From contig CALLKK010000026.1 in assembly GCA_938008435.1 (NCBI GenBank), forward strand, positions 1 to 47,307: DNA of 47,307 nucleotides, read 5' to 3'. Under the pieces are notes generated by a model, which saw nothing but the letters and a program-made list of their open reading frames with translations, had not been told where the DNA came from and searched no databases. How positions within the stretch are numbered: the stretch's first letter is position 1; each line of letters opens with the position of its first letter. Below, piece after piece: positions 24,194 through 34,674 of the stretch. The position numbers and the translations under genes are program-made. Source of the stretch: an uncultured Steroidobacter sp. GTDB taxonomy: Bacteria > Pseudomonadota > Gammaproteobacteria > Steroidobacterales > Steroidobacteraceae.

Positions 24194-26020
24194 ATGGGCT
24201 TGCCCGATCCACACGCCATCGCCGTGATGGCGCTGACGCTGTTCGCGCTCTATCTATTTTCGCGCGAGAGCATTCCGATCGAGACTTCGAGTCTGCTCGT
24301 GGTCGCGCTGCTTGCGATCGGATTCAGCATCTTTCCCTATGACGCGCCGGACGAGCGTGTCGAGCCGGTCGATTTCTTCAGCGGCTTCGGCAACGAGGCC
24401 CTGATCACGATCTGCGCGTTGATGATGGCCAGTCAGGGGCTGGCGGCCACCGGTCCGCTTGCGCCCGTGGGGCACATCGTCAGTCGCCTCTGGTCTACGA
24501 GCCCACTGCTGGCGCTCGGCGTCGTGCTGCTGATCGTGCCGGTCATGAGCGCGTTCACCAACAACACGCCGCTCGTCGTGCTAATGATTCCGATCCTGAC
24601 GAGCGCGGCGCTGCGCTCCGGCATGTCGCCGTCCAAGGTTCTCATGCCGATGACGTTCGCTTCCCAGATCGGCGGCATGCACACACCGATCGGCACTTCA
24701 CTCAACCTGCTCGTGATCGGCAGCGCGGCCCGTTTCGGCATCGAGCGATTTCACATCTTCGATTTCATCGCTCCGGCTGCGCTCGCCGCCGTGCCGGGAA
24801 TTCTCTATCTCTGGCTCGTCGCGCCGCGCCTGCTGCCGGCGCGCGCCGTGCCGTTTCAGGGGACCTCGGTGCGCATTTTCGAGGCCCAGTTGCACATTTC
24901 CGAGCAGAGCGCGGTGAACGGCAAGACGCTCGCCGACGCGAAGAAGATGACGAACGGCGATATGGTCGTGCAGTCGCTGCTGCGTCCACCGGGCTTACGT
25001 ATCTCGCCGTTGCCGGATGTGGCCTTGCGCCCGGGCGATCGGCTGGTCGTGCGCGATACGTCCGAGCGGCTCATGGAGTATGCCCGCGTGCTGGGAGCGA
25101 CGCTGTACTCTGGCGACACGCGCGTCGATGAGGAGCATCCGCTCACTGCAGAGGATCAACAGACCGCCGAGCTGGTGCTGACGCCGAACTCGCCGCTGCG
25201 CGATCGCACGCTCGCACAGGCGAACTTCGATTGGCAGTATCAGCTCGTGCCCCTCGGCATTCATCGTCCCGGCGAGCCGGATACGTTGGGGGAGGCGATG
25301 GCGCTACGCGACGTGCGCCTCGGGGTCGGCGACGTGCTGCTCGTGCAGGGGCCGGCAGAGCAGATTCAGGCGCTCAAGCGCCGCAGCGAAGTACTGGTGC
25401 TCGATGCAACGACGCCCGTGCCGCTTGCGAGAAAAGCGCCGCTTGCGGTCGCGATCATGATCGGAATCGTAGCGATCGCTGCTTTCAAGATCGCGCCCAT
25501 TTCGATCGCAGCCATCTGCGGCGTGCTGCTGATGGTCGTCACCGGCTGTCTCAAATGGCGCACGGCGACGCGCGCGCTCGACTCGTCGTTGATTCTGCTC
25601 ACGGTGGCGGCGCTTGCGCTGAGCATGGCCCTCGTGAGAACCGGCGGTGCCACGTTCGTCGCGGAGCTGCTCGTAATGCTGAGCCAAAGCTTGCCGCACG
25701 TCGCAGTGTTGAGCGCGACGATCCTCCTGATGTCGATCTTGAGTATGTTGATCTCGAACGGCGCCGCGGCGGTGATCGGTACGCCGATCGCGATCGAGCT
25801 GGCGCGTCAGCTCGGCGTCGCACCTGAGCCGTTCGTGCTTGCGGTGCTGTTCGGGGTGAACTTGGGCTACGCGACGCCGATGGCCGATAACTGCAATCTG
25901 CTCGTCTTCAGCGCAGGCGGTTATGCATTCAAGGATTTCGTCCGGGTCGGATTGCCGCTCATGTTGATCATGTGGCTGTCGCTCAGCTGGTGGCTGCCCA
26001 AGTTTTTTCCGCTGTCGTGA
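24194..26020 (+). CDS. SLC13/DASS-type transporter with two TrkA-C domains
   Basis: About 608 residues from ATG 24194, with AAGAG upstream; the frame stays open to 24074. About 11 membrane segments are split by a central cytoplasmic region. Family signatures are FTNNTPLVVLMIPI and GGMHTPIGTSLNL in the first half, and SNGAAAVIGTPIAIELA and YATPMADNCNLLVFSAGGY in the second. The centre holds two RCK_C/TrkA-C modules (DVALRPGDRLVVRDT and DVRLGVGDVLLVQGP). Relatives move sulfate, dicarboxylates or other anions with Na+; the substrate cannot be read. Its TGA overlaps the next gene's ATG (TGATG). Confidence 0.82.
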   Translation: MGLPDPHAIAVMALTLFALYLFSRESIPIETSSLLVVALLAIGFSIFPYDAPDERVEPVDFFSGFGNEALITICALMMASQGLAATGPLAPVGHIVSRLWSTSPLLALGVVLLIVPVMSAFTNNTPLVVLMIPILTSAALRSGMSPSKVLMPMTFASQIGGMHTPIGTSLNLLVIGSAARFGIERFHIFDFIAPAALAAVPGILYLWLVAPRLLPARAVPFQGTSVRIFEAQLHISEQSAVNGKTLADAKKMTNGDMVVQSLLRPPGLRISPLPDVALRPGDRLVVRDTSERLMEYARVLGATLYSGDTRVDEEHPLTAEDQQTAELVLTPNSPLRDRTLAQANFDWQYQLVPLGIHRPGEPDTLGEAMALRDVRLGVGDVLLVQGPAEQIQALKRRSEVLVLDATTPVPLARKAPLAVAIMIGIVAIAAFKIAPISIAAICGVLLMVVTGCLKWRTATRALDSSLILLTVAALALSMALVRTGGATFVAELLVMLSQSLPHVAVLSATILLMSILSMLISNGAAAVIGTPIAIELARQLGVAPEPFVLAVLFGVNLGYATPMADNCNLLVFSAGGYAFKDFVRVGLPLMLIMWLSLSWWLPKFFPLS

Positions 26021-27225
26021 TGCGCGCCCGGGATTCTCTGTCGCTAGCGCAAGCCAGACGTGTCGCGCTCGCTGCGCAAGGATTCGCATCGCGCGCCGCG
26101 GCGCCACGCAACGCAAGCGCGTTGCACGCATCGTCGCGCGGCTCGGTGCGGTGCAGATGGACTCGGTCAACGTTCTCGTGCGCTCACACTATTTGCCGGT
26201 GTTCTCGCGTCGCGGCGCGTATGACCGCGAGCTTCTCGGCCGCGCCGCGTATGCTCCGAAAGCACGGCGGCTCTTCGAGTACTGGGGGCACGAAGCATCG
26301 CTCATGCCGCTTGAATGGCAACCGCTCTCTCGCTGGCGCATGGAGTCGGCACGGCGCGGCGAGGGCATCTGGGGGCGGCTCAAGCGCTTCGTGAGCGGAC
26401 ATGAGGACTCGGTGGCGTCGGTGCTCGCGCAAGTGCGCGAGCGCGGGCCGCTCGGTGCGGGCGACCTCATCGATGGCGGGCGCTCGCAAGGCAGCTGGTG
26501 GGGCTGGAGCCACGGCAAAGAAATTCTCGAGTGGCTGTTCTGGACGGGGCAGGTGACCACGGCCGCGCGACACAACTTCGCGCGCCTCTACGATCTCACC
26601 GAGCGAGTGTTGCCGCCCGAGATCATGGCGGCGCCGACGCCCGCGCGCGCCGATGCGCAGCGCGCACTGCTCGATATCGCGGCGCGTGCGCTCGGTGTCG
26701 CCACATTGCGCGATCTGCGCGATTACTTTCGGCTGCCGACGGCCGATGCGACCGCGCGTGCCTGAGCTCGTTGAGGCAGGCGTGCTGCTGCCGGTAGCCG
26801 TCGAGAATTGGAAGAACACGGCGTACTTGCATCGTGATGCGATCCAGTCGCGCCGCATCGAAGTCGATGCACTGCTCTCACCGTTCGATTCGTTGATTTG
26901 GGAGCGGCAGCGAACGGAACGGTTGTTCGGCTTTCGTTATCGTCTCGAGATCTACACGCCGCTCGAGAAGCGCATGCATGGCTATTACGTGCTGCTGTTC
27001 TTGATGGGGGAGCGCATCGTTGCGCGAGTCGATCTCAAGTCGGATCGGCAGGCGGGCGCACTGACGGTGAGAGGCGGAAGCGTCGAAGAGGGCGAACGTG
27101 TCGACAAAGTCGCGCCGCGCTTGGCCGCGCAGATGCGAGCGCTCGCCGAATGGCTGTCACTTGATACGGTGCGTTTGGCCTCGCGACGCGGCGAGCTCAT
27201 GCGAGCATTGCGCCGGTTCAGCTGA
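26020..27225 (+). pseudogene. YcaQ-like DNA interstrand-crosslink glycosylase, two frameshifts
   Basis: Homology to YcaQ (winged-helix HTH_42 family, which unhooks DNA crosslinks) runs through about 400 codons but in changing frames. 26020 to about 26100 (SLAQARRVALAAQGF) is in frame 0. About 26100-26750 (AVQMDSVNVLVRSHYLPVFSR with the catalytic QxD, EYWGHEASLMP, QGSWWGWSHGKE) is one base off. About 26750-27225 (RVPELVEAG, ALLSPFDSLIWERQRTERLF, GYYVLLFLMGERIVARVDLK) is back in frame 0. The two shifts cancel. The total length fits an intact YcaQ. Either a decayed gene or two indel errors in the sequence. It overlaps the transporter stop by one base. Confidence 0.75.
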
Positions 27226-27638
27226 CGGATGGAGACGGGCGGCGGCTGGAAACGGGCGCGGGTCGGAAGGCTACGGGCTACAGGCTACGGTCTCCACGTG
27301 AACCGATCTTTGTCTCGTCTCGACGTGCTACACGCTCCGGTTGCGTGCCCACCATCCGAATGCGCACGTCAGAATGAACATCAGGATGTAGAACAACATT
27401 TCCGCTCTCCAGTGTTCGCTCTTGTTTTTAGAAGGCGACGGTGCGGACGAGGTTCCGCCGGAGAGTGTGGGCGATCGGCGACAGCTAACGGGCTACGGAT
27501 TACGGTCTACGGTCCAGAGGTGCGCGGGCCCTGGCGCTGAAGTCCTTCGGCACGTATGCATCTGTGGTTGGAGCTGAACGCTTACTTTCTGACCGTAGCC
27601 GTGCGCATTGCGCGCGCTTCTTCTGACCAGCGCCCAAC
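27226..27638. repeat. Composite intergenic repeat, copies 6a and 6b
   Basis: The block starts at the YcaQ-like stop with GGATGGAGACGGG, then reverse GTAGCC units (GGCTACGGGCTACAGGCTAC). A second part at about 27480-27638 has CTACGGATTACGGTCTACGG, GTGCGCATTGCGCGC and TTCTGACCAGCGCCC, ending exactly at the rpoD terminator. Between them, 27328-27399 may encode a small membrane peptide. Confidence 0.55.
27328..27399 (-). CDS. Possible 23-residue membrane peptide
   Basis: The minus strand reads MLFYILMFILTCAFGWWARN then RSV and stop. It has one hydrophobic helix and a basic C-terminus, like known small membrane proteins. GGAGAG sits five bases before the ATG, a better ribosome site than most genes in this window have. 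The surroundings are repeat sequence, and the ORF sits in the only non-repeat part of the gap. No family recognised; coding is an inference from the site and hydrophobicity. Confidence 0.4.
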   Translation of the reverse strand: MLFYILMFILTCAFGWWARNRSV

Positions 27639-27668
27639 AAAAAAGCCGAGACATTCCGTCTCGGCTTT
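27639..27668 (-). terminator. rpoD intrinsic terminator
   Basis: On the minus strand: GCCGAGAC, loop GGAAT, GTCTCGGC, then six T. A perfect 8-bp stem about 45 bases after the rpoD stop. It ends the rpsU-yqeY-dnaG-rpoD transcript. Confidence 0.9.
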
Positions 27669-27709
27669 CTTGTGCGATCGGCCTTGGACCGGCTCGAGCC
27701 GGTCTAAGG

Positions 27710-29587
<1,878 letters not shown>

Positions 29588-29719
29588 GACGGGGCCCTCA
29601 GGGTGTTCAGATGCGACGGCTAAAAGACCGCGCAGTTTACTGAGAATGGGGTTTGGGCGCCAGAAGTCCTGTCGCCCGCCACCCGGATGTTAGTCGCGAC
29701 TCCAGCACCGCGGTTCCAG

Positions 29720-31504
29720 CTAGCCCGGCCCTTCGGCCGGCCTGCTAAGTAGCGCTCGCAACTCCAGTTTTTCGGCTTCGCTCAAGCTTTCCCCTCGAGC
29801 GTGCTTACTCAATAACTGCTCGCGCCGCACAAAAGCTCCTTCATTCGCCAAGCGCTGGAGGGCTGCGGCGAGCTCCTTGGCCGCGCCCGCGGCGTCCGGA
29901 ATGTGACATTCCAACGTCGCGAGCTTCGCCAAGTGCCCTACATCGGGTCGTTCGCGCCACCGTTCAAGCAACGCGCCCGTTGTAGGACAGGGCCGTTCCT
30001 TGAGACTGTGTAGCAGCTCGAGGAGCAGCGGAATACCCGGCCGTTCCAGCGTCTCGATCCCCGCAGGAACCGACACGTTGTCGGCAATTTGCGGGTAATG
30101 TACGAGCAAATGGATCGCGAGGCGCACCGGATTGCGGTTGCCCGCAGCCGGCCGCGGCACGCGTCGTTGCACCGGCCGTCCTTTGAGCGCATCGCCCTCG
30201 GGAAGTTCATCCACGCCCATGCTTTTGACATAGCGTGTCCGGTCGATCCTGACGAGCTTCGCCACTTCGTCCGACAACAGCTCCCGGTACAGCCCCGCGG
30301 GAATGCGCTCCAGCAGCGGCTTCGCCAGCTGTCCGAGCCGCGCCCGTCCATCCACTGTGTCGATATCGACCTGCGCGGACAGGTGCTTTAGGAAATACTC
30401 AGACAAAGTGAGGGCATTCTGCAGCCGCGCCTCGAAGCGCTCCTTGCCTTCCTCCCCGACGAGCGAATCCGGGTCGTGACCCTCGGGCAAGAACAAGAAG
30501 CGAATCTGCCGTCCCTCGCGCACCTGACCGAGCGAATTTTCGAGCGCGCGCCACGCGGCAGCCCGGCCGGCGCGATCCCCGTCGAAGCAGAACACCACCT
30601 CATTGCAGATGCGGAAGATGCGCTGCAGGTGCTCGGGCGTGGTGGCCGTACCGAGCGTCGCGACCGCATAGGTGATGCCGGCCTGATGGAGACGCACCAC
30701 GTCCATATAGCCTTCAACGACGAGGATGCGCGTCAGGGTTCGCGAGGCCTGGCGCGCTTCGTACAAGCCGTAGAGCTCGCGTCCTTTGTGGAAGAGCTCG
30801 GTTTCCGGCGAGTTGAGATATTTCGGCTCGCCCTTGTCGAGCACTCTGCCGCCGAAGCCGATCGTGCGACCGCGGGCATCGCGAATCGGGAACATCACGC
30901 GATCGCGGAAGCGGTCGTAATACCCGTGCGAATCCTGCCCCGCCTTGCGATCGCGCTCCACGATCAGGCCGACTTGCAGCAAGCGCGCGCGTTCGGCGTC
31001 CGATTGGCCCATGTGGCGAAGCAGGGCATCCCATGCATCGGGCGCGTAGCCGAGCGCGAAGCGAGCGGCGGTCTCGCCGGTGATGCCGCGACCCTTGAAG
31101 TACTCGCGCGCACGTTCCGATTGCGCGAGCGAACGACGATAGAACTCCGTCGCGCGCTCGAGCGCTGCGTATAACGCATCGGTCGCAGGCGCGCGCTGCG
31201 GCTGCGCCTCGCGCGGCACTTCGAGTCCTACGCGCGTAGCGAGCTCTTCGACCGCCTCGAGAAAGCCGAGATGGTCGTAATCCATCAAGAACCGAAGGGC
31301 AGTCCCGTGCGCGCCGCAACCGAAGCAGTGGTAGAACTGCTTATCCGGCACGACCGTGAAGGAAGGCGTCTTTTCGTGATGAAACGGACAGCACGCCTTG
31401 TATTCCTTCCCCTGTCGCTTGAGCGGCACCCGGCTGCCGATCAGCTCGACGATATCCGCACGAGCGATGAGCTCGTCGATGAAGTATTGCGGAATGCGCG
31501 ACAC
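29720..31504 (-). CDS. dnaG: DNA primase
   Basis: 594 residues. The CHC2 zinc finger at about 38-65 (CCPFHHEKTPSF, FYHCFGCGAHG) binds template DNA. The catalytic core includes GRVLDKGEPKYLNSPET and the TOPRIM domain (LVVEGYMDVV with the metal-binding Glu, then CFDGDRAGRAAAWRAL). The C-terminal part binds DnaB helicase. It makes RNA primers at replication forks. The start is GTG at 31504. It lies between yqeY and rpoD on one strand. 410 bases of repeats separate it from yqeY, unusual inside this operon. A degenerate repeat trace (GGGCGCCAGAAG) lies between dnaG and rpoD. Confidence 0.97.
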   Translation of the reverse strand: MSRIPQYFIDELIARADIVELIGSRVPLKRQGKEYKACCPFHHEKTPSFTVVPDKQFYHCFGCGAHGTALRFLMDYDHLGFLEAVEELATRVGLEVPREAQPQRAPATDALYAALERATEFYRRSLAQSERAREYFKGRGITGETAARFALGYAPDAWDALLRHMGQSDAERARLLQVGLIVERDRKAGQDSHGYYDRFRDRVMFPIRDARGRTIGFGGRVLDKGEPKYLNSPETELFHKGRELYGLYEARQASRTLTRILVVEGYMDVVRLHQAGITYAVATLGTATTPEHLQRIFRICNEVVFCFDGDRAGRAAAWRALENSLGQVREGRQIRFLFLPEGHDPDSLVGEEGKERFEARLQNALTLSEYFLKHLSAQVDIDTVDGRARLGQLAKPLLERIPAGLYRELLSDEVAKLVRIDRTRYVKSMGVDELPEGDALKGRPVQRRVPRPAAGNRNPVRLAIHLLVHYPQIADNVSVPAGIETLERPGIPLLLELLHSLKERPCPTTGALLERWRERPDVGHLAKLATLECHIPDAAGAAKELAAALQRLANEGAFVRREQLLSKHARGESLSEAEKLELRALLSRPAEGPG

Positions 31505-31912
31505 GAGCAGCGACGATGGGCGATACGCGACAGCTAACGGAACGGGCTATTGACTAGAGGATACCGCGAGCGGAGTGGCCCAGCGCTATCTCTCGGGTGC
31601 TGGGTTTGGGCTCTGGGCTCTGGCCAGAAAGGCGCGCGCCATGCGCGCGCTGCCTAACAGCCTACGGCCTAGAGCCTTCTTCTCGACGCCTCAGCGTCCT
31701 CTCTCTGCCACGCAATGGCCGCCTTGACGCCGCAGCGTCTTCCTTGCCGCGAAGTGGCCTCCCGACTTAGATGGCATTTTCCGTAGCCTGAAGCCTGCAG
31801 CCCGTAGCCCGTAGTCCGTAGCCCGTAGCGTTTACGAGGCCGGAGGCGGGAGCAAGAAGAAGCGCGCGTTCGCGCGCTTCATTTCTGACCAGCGCCCAGA
31901 GCCCAGGCGGGG
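31505..31912. repeat. Composite intergenic repeat, copies 7 and 8, between yqeY and dnaG
   Basis: A reverse copy (GGGCTCTGGGCTCTGGCCAG, GGCGCGCGCCATGCGCGCGC) is followed by two GACGC-loop-GCGTC hairpins (31685-31698, 31726-31739) and CACGCAATGGCC / GCGAAGTGGCC units. Then come GTAGCC/GTAGTCC heptamers and a full forward copy: GGAGGCGGGAGCAAGAAG, hairpin GAAGCGCGC-GTTC-GCGCGCTTC near 31859-31880, TTTCTGACCAGCGCCCAGAG. It ends beside the yqeY stop. Confidence 0.7.
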
Positions 31913-31914
31913 CT

Positions 31915-32364
31915 TCAGCCCCCAAGCTTCGCTTTGATCTTCCCGCTCACCGCGCCCATATCGGCACGGCCCTGGGCCTTCTGCTTCACGATGCCCATGA
32001 CCTTGCCCATGTCCTTGATGGAGGAGGCGCCGGTCTCGGCGATCGCATCCGCAATGATCTGGTCGAGCTCGGCTTCGGAGAGCGGCTCGGGCAGGTAGGT
32101 CTGCAGCAGCTCGACTTCCTTCGTCTCCTTGGCGACGAGGTCGTCGCGGCCGGCACTCTGGAACTGCGCGATCGATTCCTTGCGCGTCTTGATCATCTTC
32201 TCGATGACCGCGAGCACCTGCGCGTCGTCGAGGGTGATGCGCTCGTCGACTTCACGCTGCTTGATCGCGGCCGTGATCATCCGGATCGTGCCGAGGCGCT
32301 CGGTGTCCTTCGCGCGCATGGCGTTCTTCATGTCTTCGGTGATGCGATCTTTGAGTGACGGCAT
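31915..32364 (-). CDS. yqeY: GatB/YqeY domain protein
   Basis: 149 residues from ATG 32364 (MPSLKDRITEDMKNAMRAKD). The frame stays open to 32472, but the family starts at this helix. Motifs: LGTIRMITAAIKQREVDER, LQTYLPEPLSEAELDQII, MGKVMGIVKQKAQGRADMG, KIKAKLG. It resembles the tail domain of GatB amidotransferase; the stand-alone protein has no proven reaction. rpsU-yqeY-dnaG-rpoD is a common order in proteobacteria, supporting the call. Confidence 0.93.
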   Translation of the reverse strand: MPSLKDRITEDMKNAMRAKDTERLGTIRMITAAIKQREVDERITLDDAQVLAVIEKMIKTRKESIAQFQSAGRDDLVAKETKEVELLQTYLPEPLSEAELDQIIADAIAETGASSIKDMGKVMGIVKQKAQGRADMGAVSGKIKAKLGG

Positions 32365-32384
32365 GAGCTGGACCTCGAAACGAT

Positions 32385-32406
32385 CGCGGCGCCCAGAGGC
32401 GCCGCG
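32385..32406. terminator. Perfect 9-bp hairpin between rpsU and yqeY
   Basis: CGCGGCGCC, 4-base loop, GGCGCCGCG, just upstream of the yqeY ATG. It sits where E. coli has the partial terminator that lowers dnaG expression relative to rpsU. The bases after it on the minus strand (ATCGTTTCG) are only moderately T-rich, so partial termination or RNA processing is possible. Confidence 0.45.
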
Positions 32407-32497
32407 AAGTGGGTAGGTCGGGATCGATCCGACCTGTGTGTCGGGGTGCGATGCGCTCGTCACCCCGTGCAAACCGGGCGCTAACCCGGCTCGCGAA

Positions 32498-32728
32498 TCA
32501 ATAAGAACGCCGCGGCCGCCCGCCCGCGAAATTCATCATTTCGCGCGACTGGCGCTTCATGTGGCGCTTCACCGCCGCCGCCTTCTTGCGCTTACGTTCC
32601 TGCGTCGGCTTTTCGTAGTATTCGCGCCGCCTGAGCTCGGTCAGTATTCCAGCCTTCTCGCATGCACGCTTGAAGCGCCGCAGGGCGGCATCGAAATACT
32701 CGTTTTCTCGGACGCGAACGCTCGGCAT
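32498..32728 (-). CDS. rpsU: 30S ribosomal protein S21
   Basis: 76 residues, very basic. MPSVRVRENEYFDAALRRFK, ACEKAGIL, ELRRREYYEKPTQERKRK are diagnostic. It binds the 30S subunit near the 3' end of 16S rRNA and helps initiation. GAGG precedes the ATG by six bases. First gene of the rpsU-yqeY-dnaG-rpoD operon, with a terminator-like hairpin in its leader. Confidence 0.97.
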   Translation of the reverse strand: MPSVRVRENEYFDAALRRFKRACEKAGILTELRRREYYEKPTQERKRKKAAAVKRHMKRQSREMMNFAGGRPRRSY

Positions 32729-32795
32729 AAAACCTCAACTTTTCCCTACATTTTTGCCAGCCCGAACAAGGGCGAACAAAGCGAATTAGCCTGTG

Positions 32796-32825
32796 AAAAA
32801 AGCCCGCCGTCGGCCGAGGGCAGGC
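32796..32825 (-). terminator. Terminator-like hairpin in the rpsU leader
   Basis: The minus strand reads GCCTGCC, a 10-base loop, GGCGGGC, then six T: a 7-bp stem with one G-U pair. It lies about 68 bases before the rpsU ATG and just downstream of a promoter-like pair at 32840-32868. Since tsaD diverges, it cannot end an upstream gene on this strand. Attenuation of the operon is the likely reading. Confidence 0.55.
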
Positions 32826-32839
32826 TCTAAGGGGGCGCA

Positions 32840-32868
32840 AGTGTACTGAAAGGAGGCCAGAGGCTCAA
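32840..32868 (-). promoter_or_regulatory. Possible sigma-70 promoter of rpsU operon
   Basis: The minus strand has TTGAGC (32868-32863), 17 bases, then TACACT (32845-32840), each matching four of six consensus positions. A start near 32833 would place the leader hairpin within the first 40 nucleotides. Confidence 0.45.
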
Positions 32869-32879
32869 GCGGGCCGCGC

Positions 32880-33062
32880 CCTCAAGGCGAGGGCTCTGGG
32901 CTCTGGAAAGAAAGGCTACGGACTACAGGCTACGAGACTACGGGCTACAGGCTACAGGCTACGGGCTACTGGCGACGGCTACAGGCGACGGTCGGGCGCG
33001 CGGAAGCCCGCGCTTCTTCCTCCAGCCTCCCGCCTCCAGCCCACGGCCGGGGGCCGGCCGTA
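32880..33062 (-). repeat. Composite intergenic repeat, copy 9
   Basis: A reverse copy: GGGCTCTGGGCTCTGG, AAAGGCTACGGACTACAGGC and further GGCTAC heptamers (about 12), hairpin-like GGGCGCGCGGAAGCCCGCGC, TTCTTCCTCCAGCC and CCCGCCTCCAGCC. It occupies most of the 371-base rpsU-tsaD gap; the rpsU promoter and leader take the remainder. Confidence 0.7.
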
Positions 33063-33099
33063 GTATCCTCCGCGCCCACCTTATCTTTCGCCCAGCTCG

Positions 33100-34113
33100 A
33101 TGCGCGTCCTCGGAATCGAAACCTCCTGCGATGAAACCGCCGCGGCGGTGTACGACAGCGAGCGGGGCTTGTTGTCGCATCGGCTCTATAGCCAGGTCGC
33201 ATTGCACGCGCAGTACGGCGGGGTGGTGCCTGAGCTCGCATCGCGCGATCACGTGCAGAAGCTCTTGCCGCTGATCGAAGGGGCGCTCGCCGATGCGAAC
33301 ACTACGCCGGCGGAGATTTCGGGCGTTGCCTATACGGCCGGTCCGGGGCTCGTCGGTGCGTTGCTCGTCGGCGCGTCGGTCGCGCGCAGTCTCGCGTTCG
33401 CGTGGGATCGGCCTGCGGTCGGCGTGCATCACCTCGAAGGGCATTTGCTCGCGCCGATGCTCGAGCACGAACCGCCCGCCTTTCCGTTTCTCGCATTGCT
33501 CGTATCGGGCGGTCACACGCTGCTGGCGGAAGTCCGTGCGATCGGGGATTACTCGATCATCGGCACCTCGGTCGACGACGCGGCGGGCGAGGCGTTCGAC
33601 AAGACGGCAAAGCTCCTCGGGCTGCCTTATCCGGGCGGACCGGCGCTCGCCAAGCTCGCCGAGAGCGGTCAGCCGGGACGTTTCCGTTTCCCGCGGCCGA
33701 TGCTCGATCGCCCGGGGCTCGATTTCAGCTTCAGCGGACTCAAGACCGCCGTCGTCGTCGCAACGCGCGGTCTTACGCTCGATGACCAAACGCGCGCGGA
33801 CGTCGCCCGCGAGTTCCAGGATGCGGTGGTCGAAACGCTCGTCGCGAAGTGCGAGCGCGCGCTGCGTCAAACGGCGCTTGCGACGCTGGTGGTGGCAGGC
33901 GGCGTCGGCGCCAACCGCAAGTTGCGCGCCGATCTCGCCGAGCTCGGCCGCAAGCTCAATGTCCGCGTGCTCTATCCACGACCCGAGTTCTGCACCGACA
34001 ACGCCGCGATGATCGCGTATGCCGGCTATCGCAGGCTTTCCGCCGGACAGCACGACGATCTCAGGATTCGTGCGCAGGCAAGGTGGCCGCTGGATACGTT
34101 GGAGCGCGCCTAG
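33100..34113 (+). CDS. tsaD: tRNA N6-threonylcarbamoyladenosine transferase, TsaD
   Basis: 337 residues, the normal length. Motifs: MRVLGIETSCDETAAAVY, GVVPELASRDHV, YTAGPGLVGALLVGAS, GVHHLEGHLLAPM (metal His pair), LVSGGHTLL, TSVDDAAGEAFDKTAKLLGL, VVAGGVGANRKLR, and EFCTDNAAMIAYAG. With TsaB, TsaC and TsaE it forms t6A37 on ANN-decoding tRNAs. Divergent from rpsU, the usual arrangement in proteobacteria. ATG 33100 starts at the conserved N-terminus. Confidence 0.97.
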   Translation: MRVLGIETSCDETAAAVYDSERGLLSHRLYSQVALHAQYGGVVPELASRDHVQKLLPLIEGALADANTTPAEISGVAYTAGPGLVGALLVGASVARSLAFAWDRPAVGVHHLEGHLLAPMLEHEPPAFPFLALLVSGGHTLLAEVRAIGDYSIIGTSVDDAAGEAFDKTAKLLGLPYPGGPALAKLAESGQPGRFRFPRPMLDRPGLDFSFSGLKTAVVVATRGLTLDDQTRADVAREFQDAVVETLVAKCERALRQTALATLVVAGGVGANRKLRADLAELGRKLNVRVLYPRPEFCTDNAAMIAYAGYRRLSAGQHDDLRIRAQARWPLDTLERA

Positions 34114-34235
34114 CGCGCTCCAACGGACGCTGGGCGCTGGCCAGAGAAAAGGGGCGCACTGCGCGCTTCTCCCTCCAGCCTCCCGCCTGAAGTCTCCAGC
34201 CTGCAATGGCTTGCTGCCACGAAGTGGCTTTCCTT
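34114..34235 (-). repeat. Composite intergenic repeat, copy 10
   Basis: A reverse copy from the tsaD stop: GACGCTGGGCGCTGGCCAGA, GCGCACTGCGCGC, CTTCTCCCTCCAGCCTCC, GTCTCCAGCC, then TTGCTGCCACGAAGTGGC, a unit shared with the block at 31743-31759. Confidence 0.6.
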
Positions 34236-34305
34236 GCTGTAAGCGGCGCCGCTATTCTCCACGCCTCATCCTTTCAGCCCAGTCTCGCGAGTCTCTCCCA
34301 ACTAC

Positions 34306-34674
34306 ATGGACAAGATCTTTCTGAGCGCTCTCACGGTCGAATGCGTCGTCGGCATTTGGGAGTGGGAGCGCCGCGTCAAACAAACGGTCGTGATCGATCT
34401 CGAGATGGCGGCGGATATCCGCAAAGCGGCTGCCACCGATCGCATCGAAGACACCGTCGACTACAAGAAAGTCGCCAAGCGCGTCCTCGCATTTGTCAGC
34501 GAGTCGCAGTTCCATCTTGTCGAGACGCTGACCGAGCGCATCGCAGAAATCATCGTCACGGAGTTCGACGTGAGCTGGGTGAAAGTGCGGCTGAACAAAC
34601 GCGGCGCGATTCGTTTCGCGCGCGATGTGGGAATCGAGATCGAGAGAAGGAAGGAAGACTACGTCAAACAGTAG
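34306..34674 (+). CDS. folB: Dihydroneopterin aldolase
   Basis: 122 residues, full length. Motifs MDKIFLSALTVECVVGIWEW, TVVIDLEMAADI, DTVDYKKVAKRV, FHLVETLTERIAEII, VKVRLNKRGAI. It converts dihydroneopterin to 6-hydroxymethyl-dihydropterin in folate synthesis; the active-site Tyr (VDYK) and Lys (LNK) are present. folK, the next pathway step, follows 220 bases on, separated by repeats. Confidence 0.95.
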   Translation: MDKIFLSALTVECVVGIWEWERRVKQTVVIDLEMAADIRKAAATDRIEDTVDYKKVAKRVLAFVSESQFHLVETLTERIAEIIVTEFDVSWVKVRLNKRGAIRFARDVGIEIERRKEDYVKQ

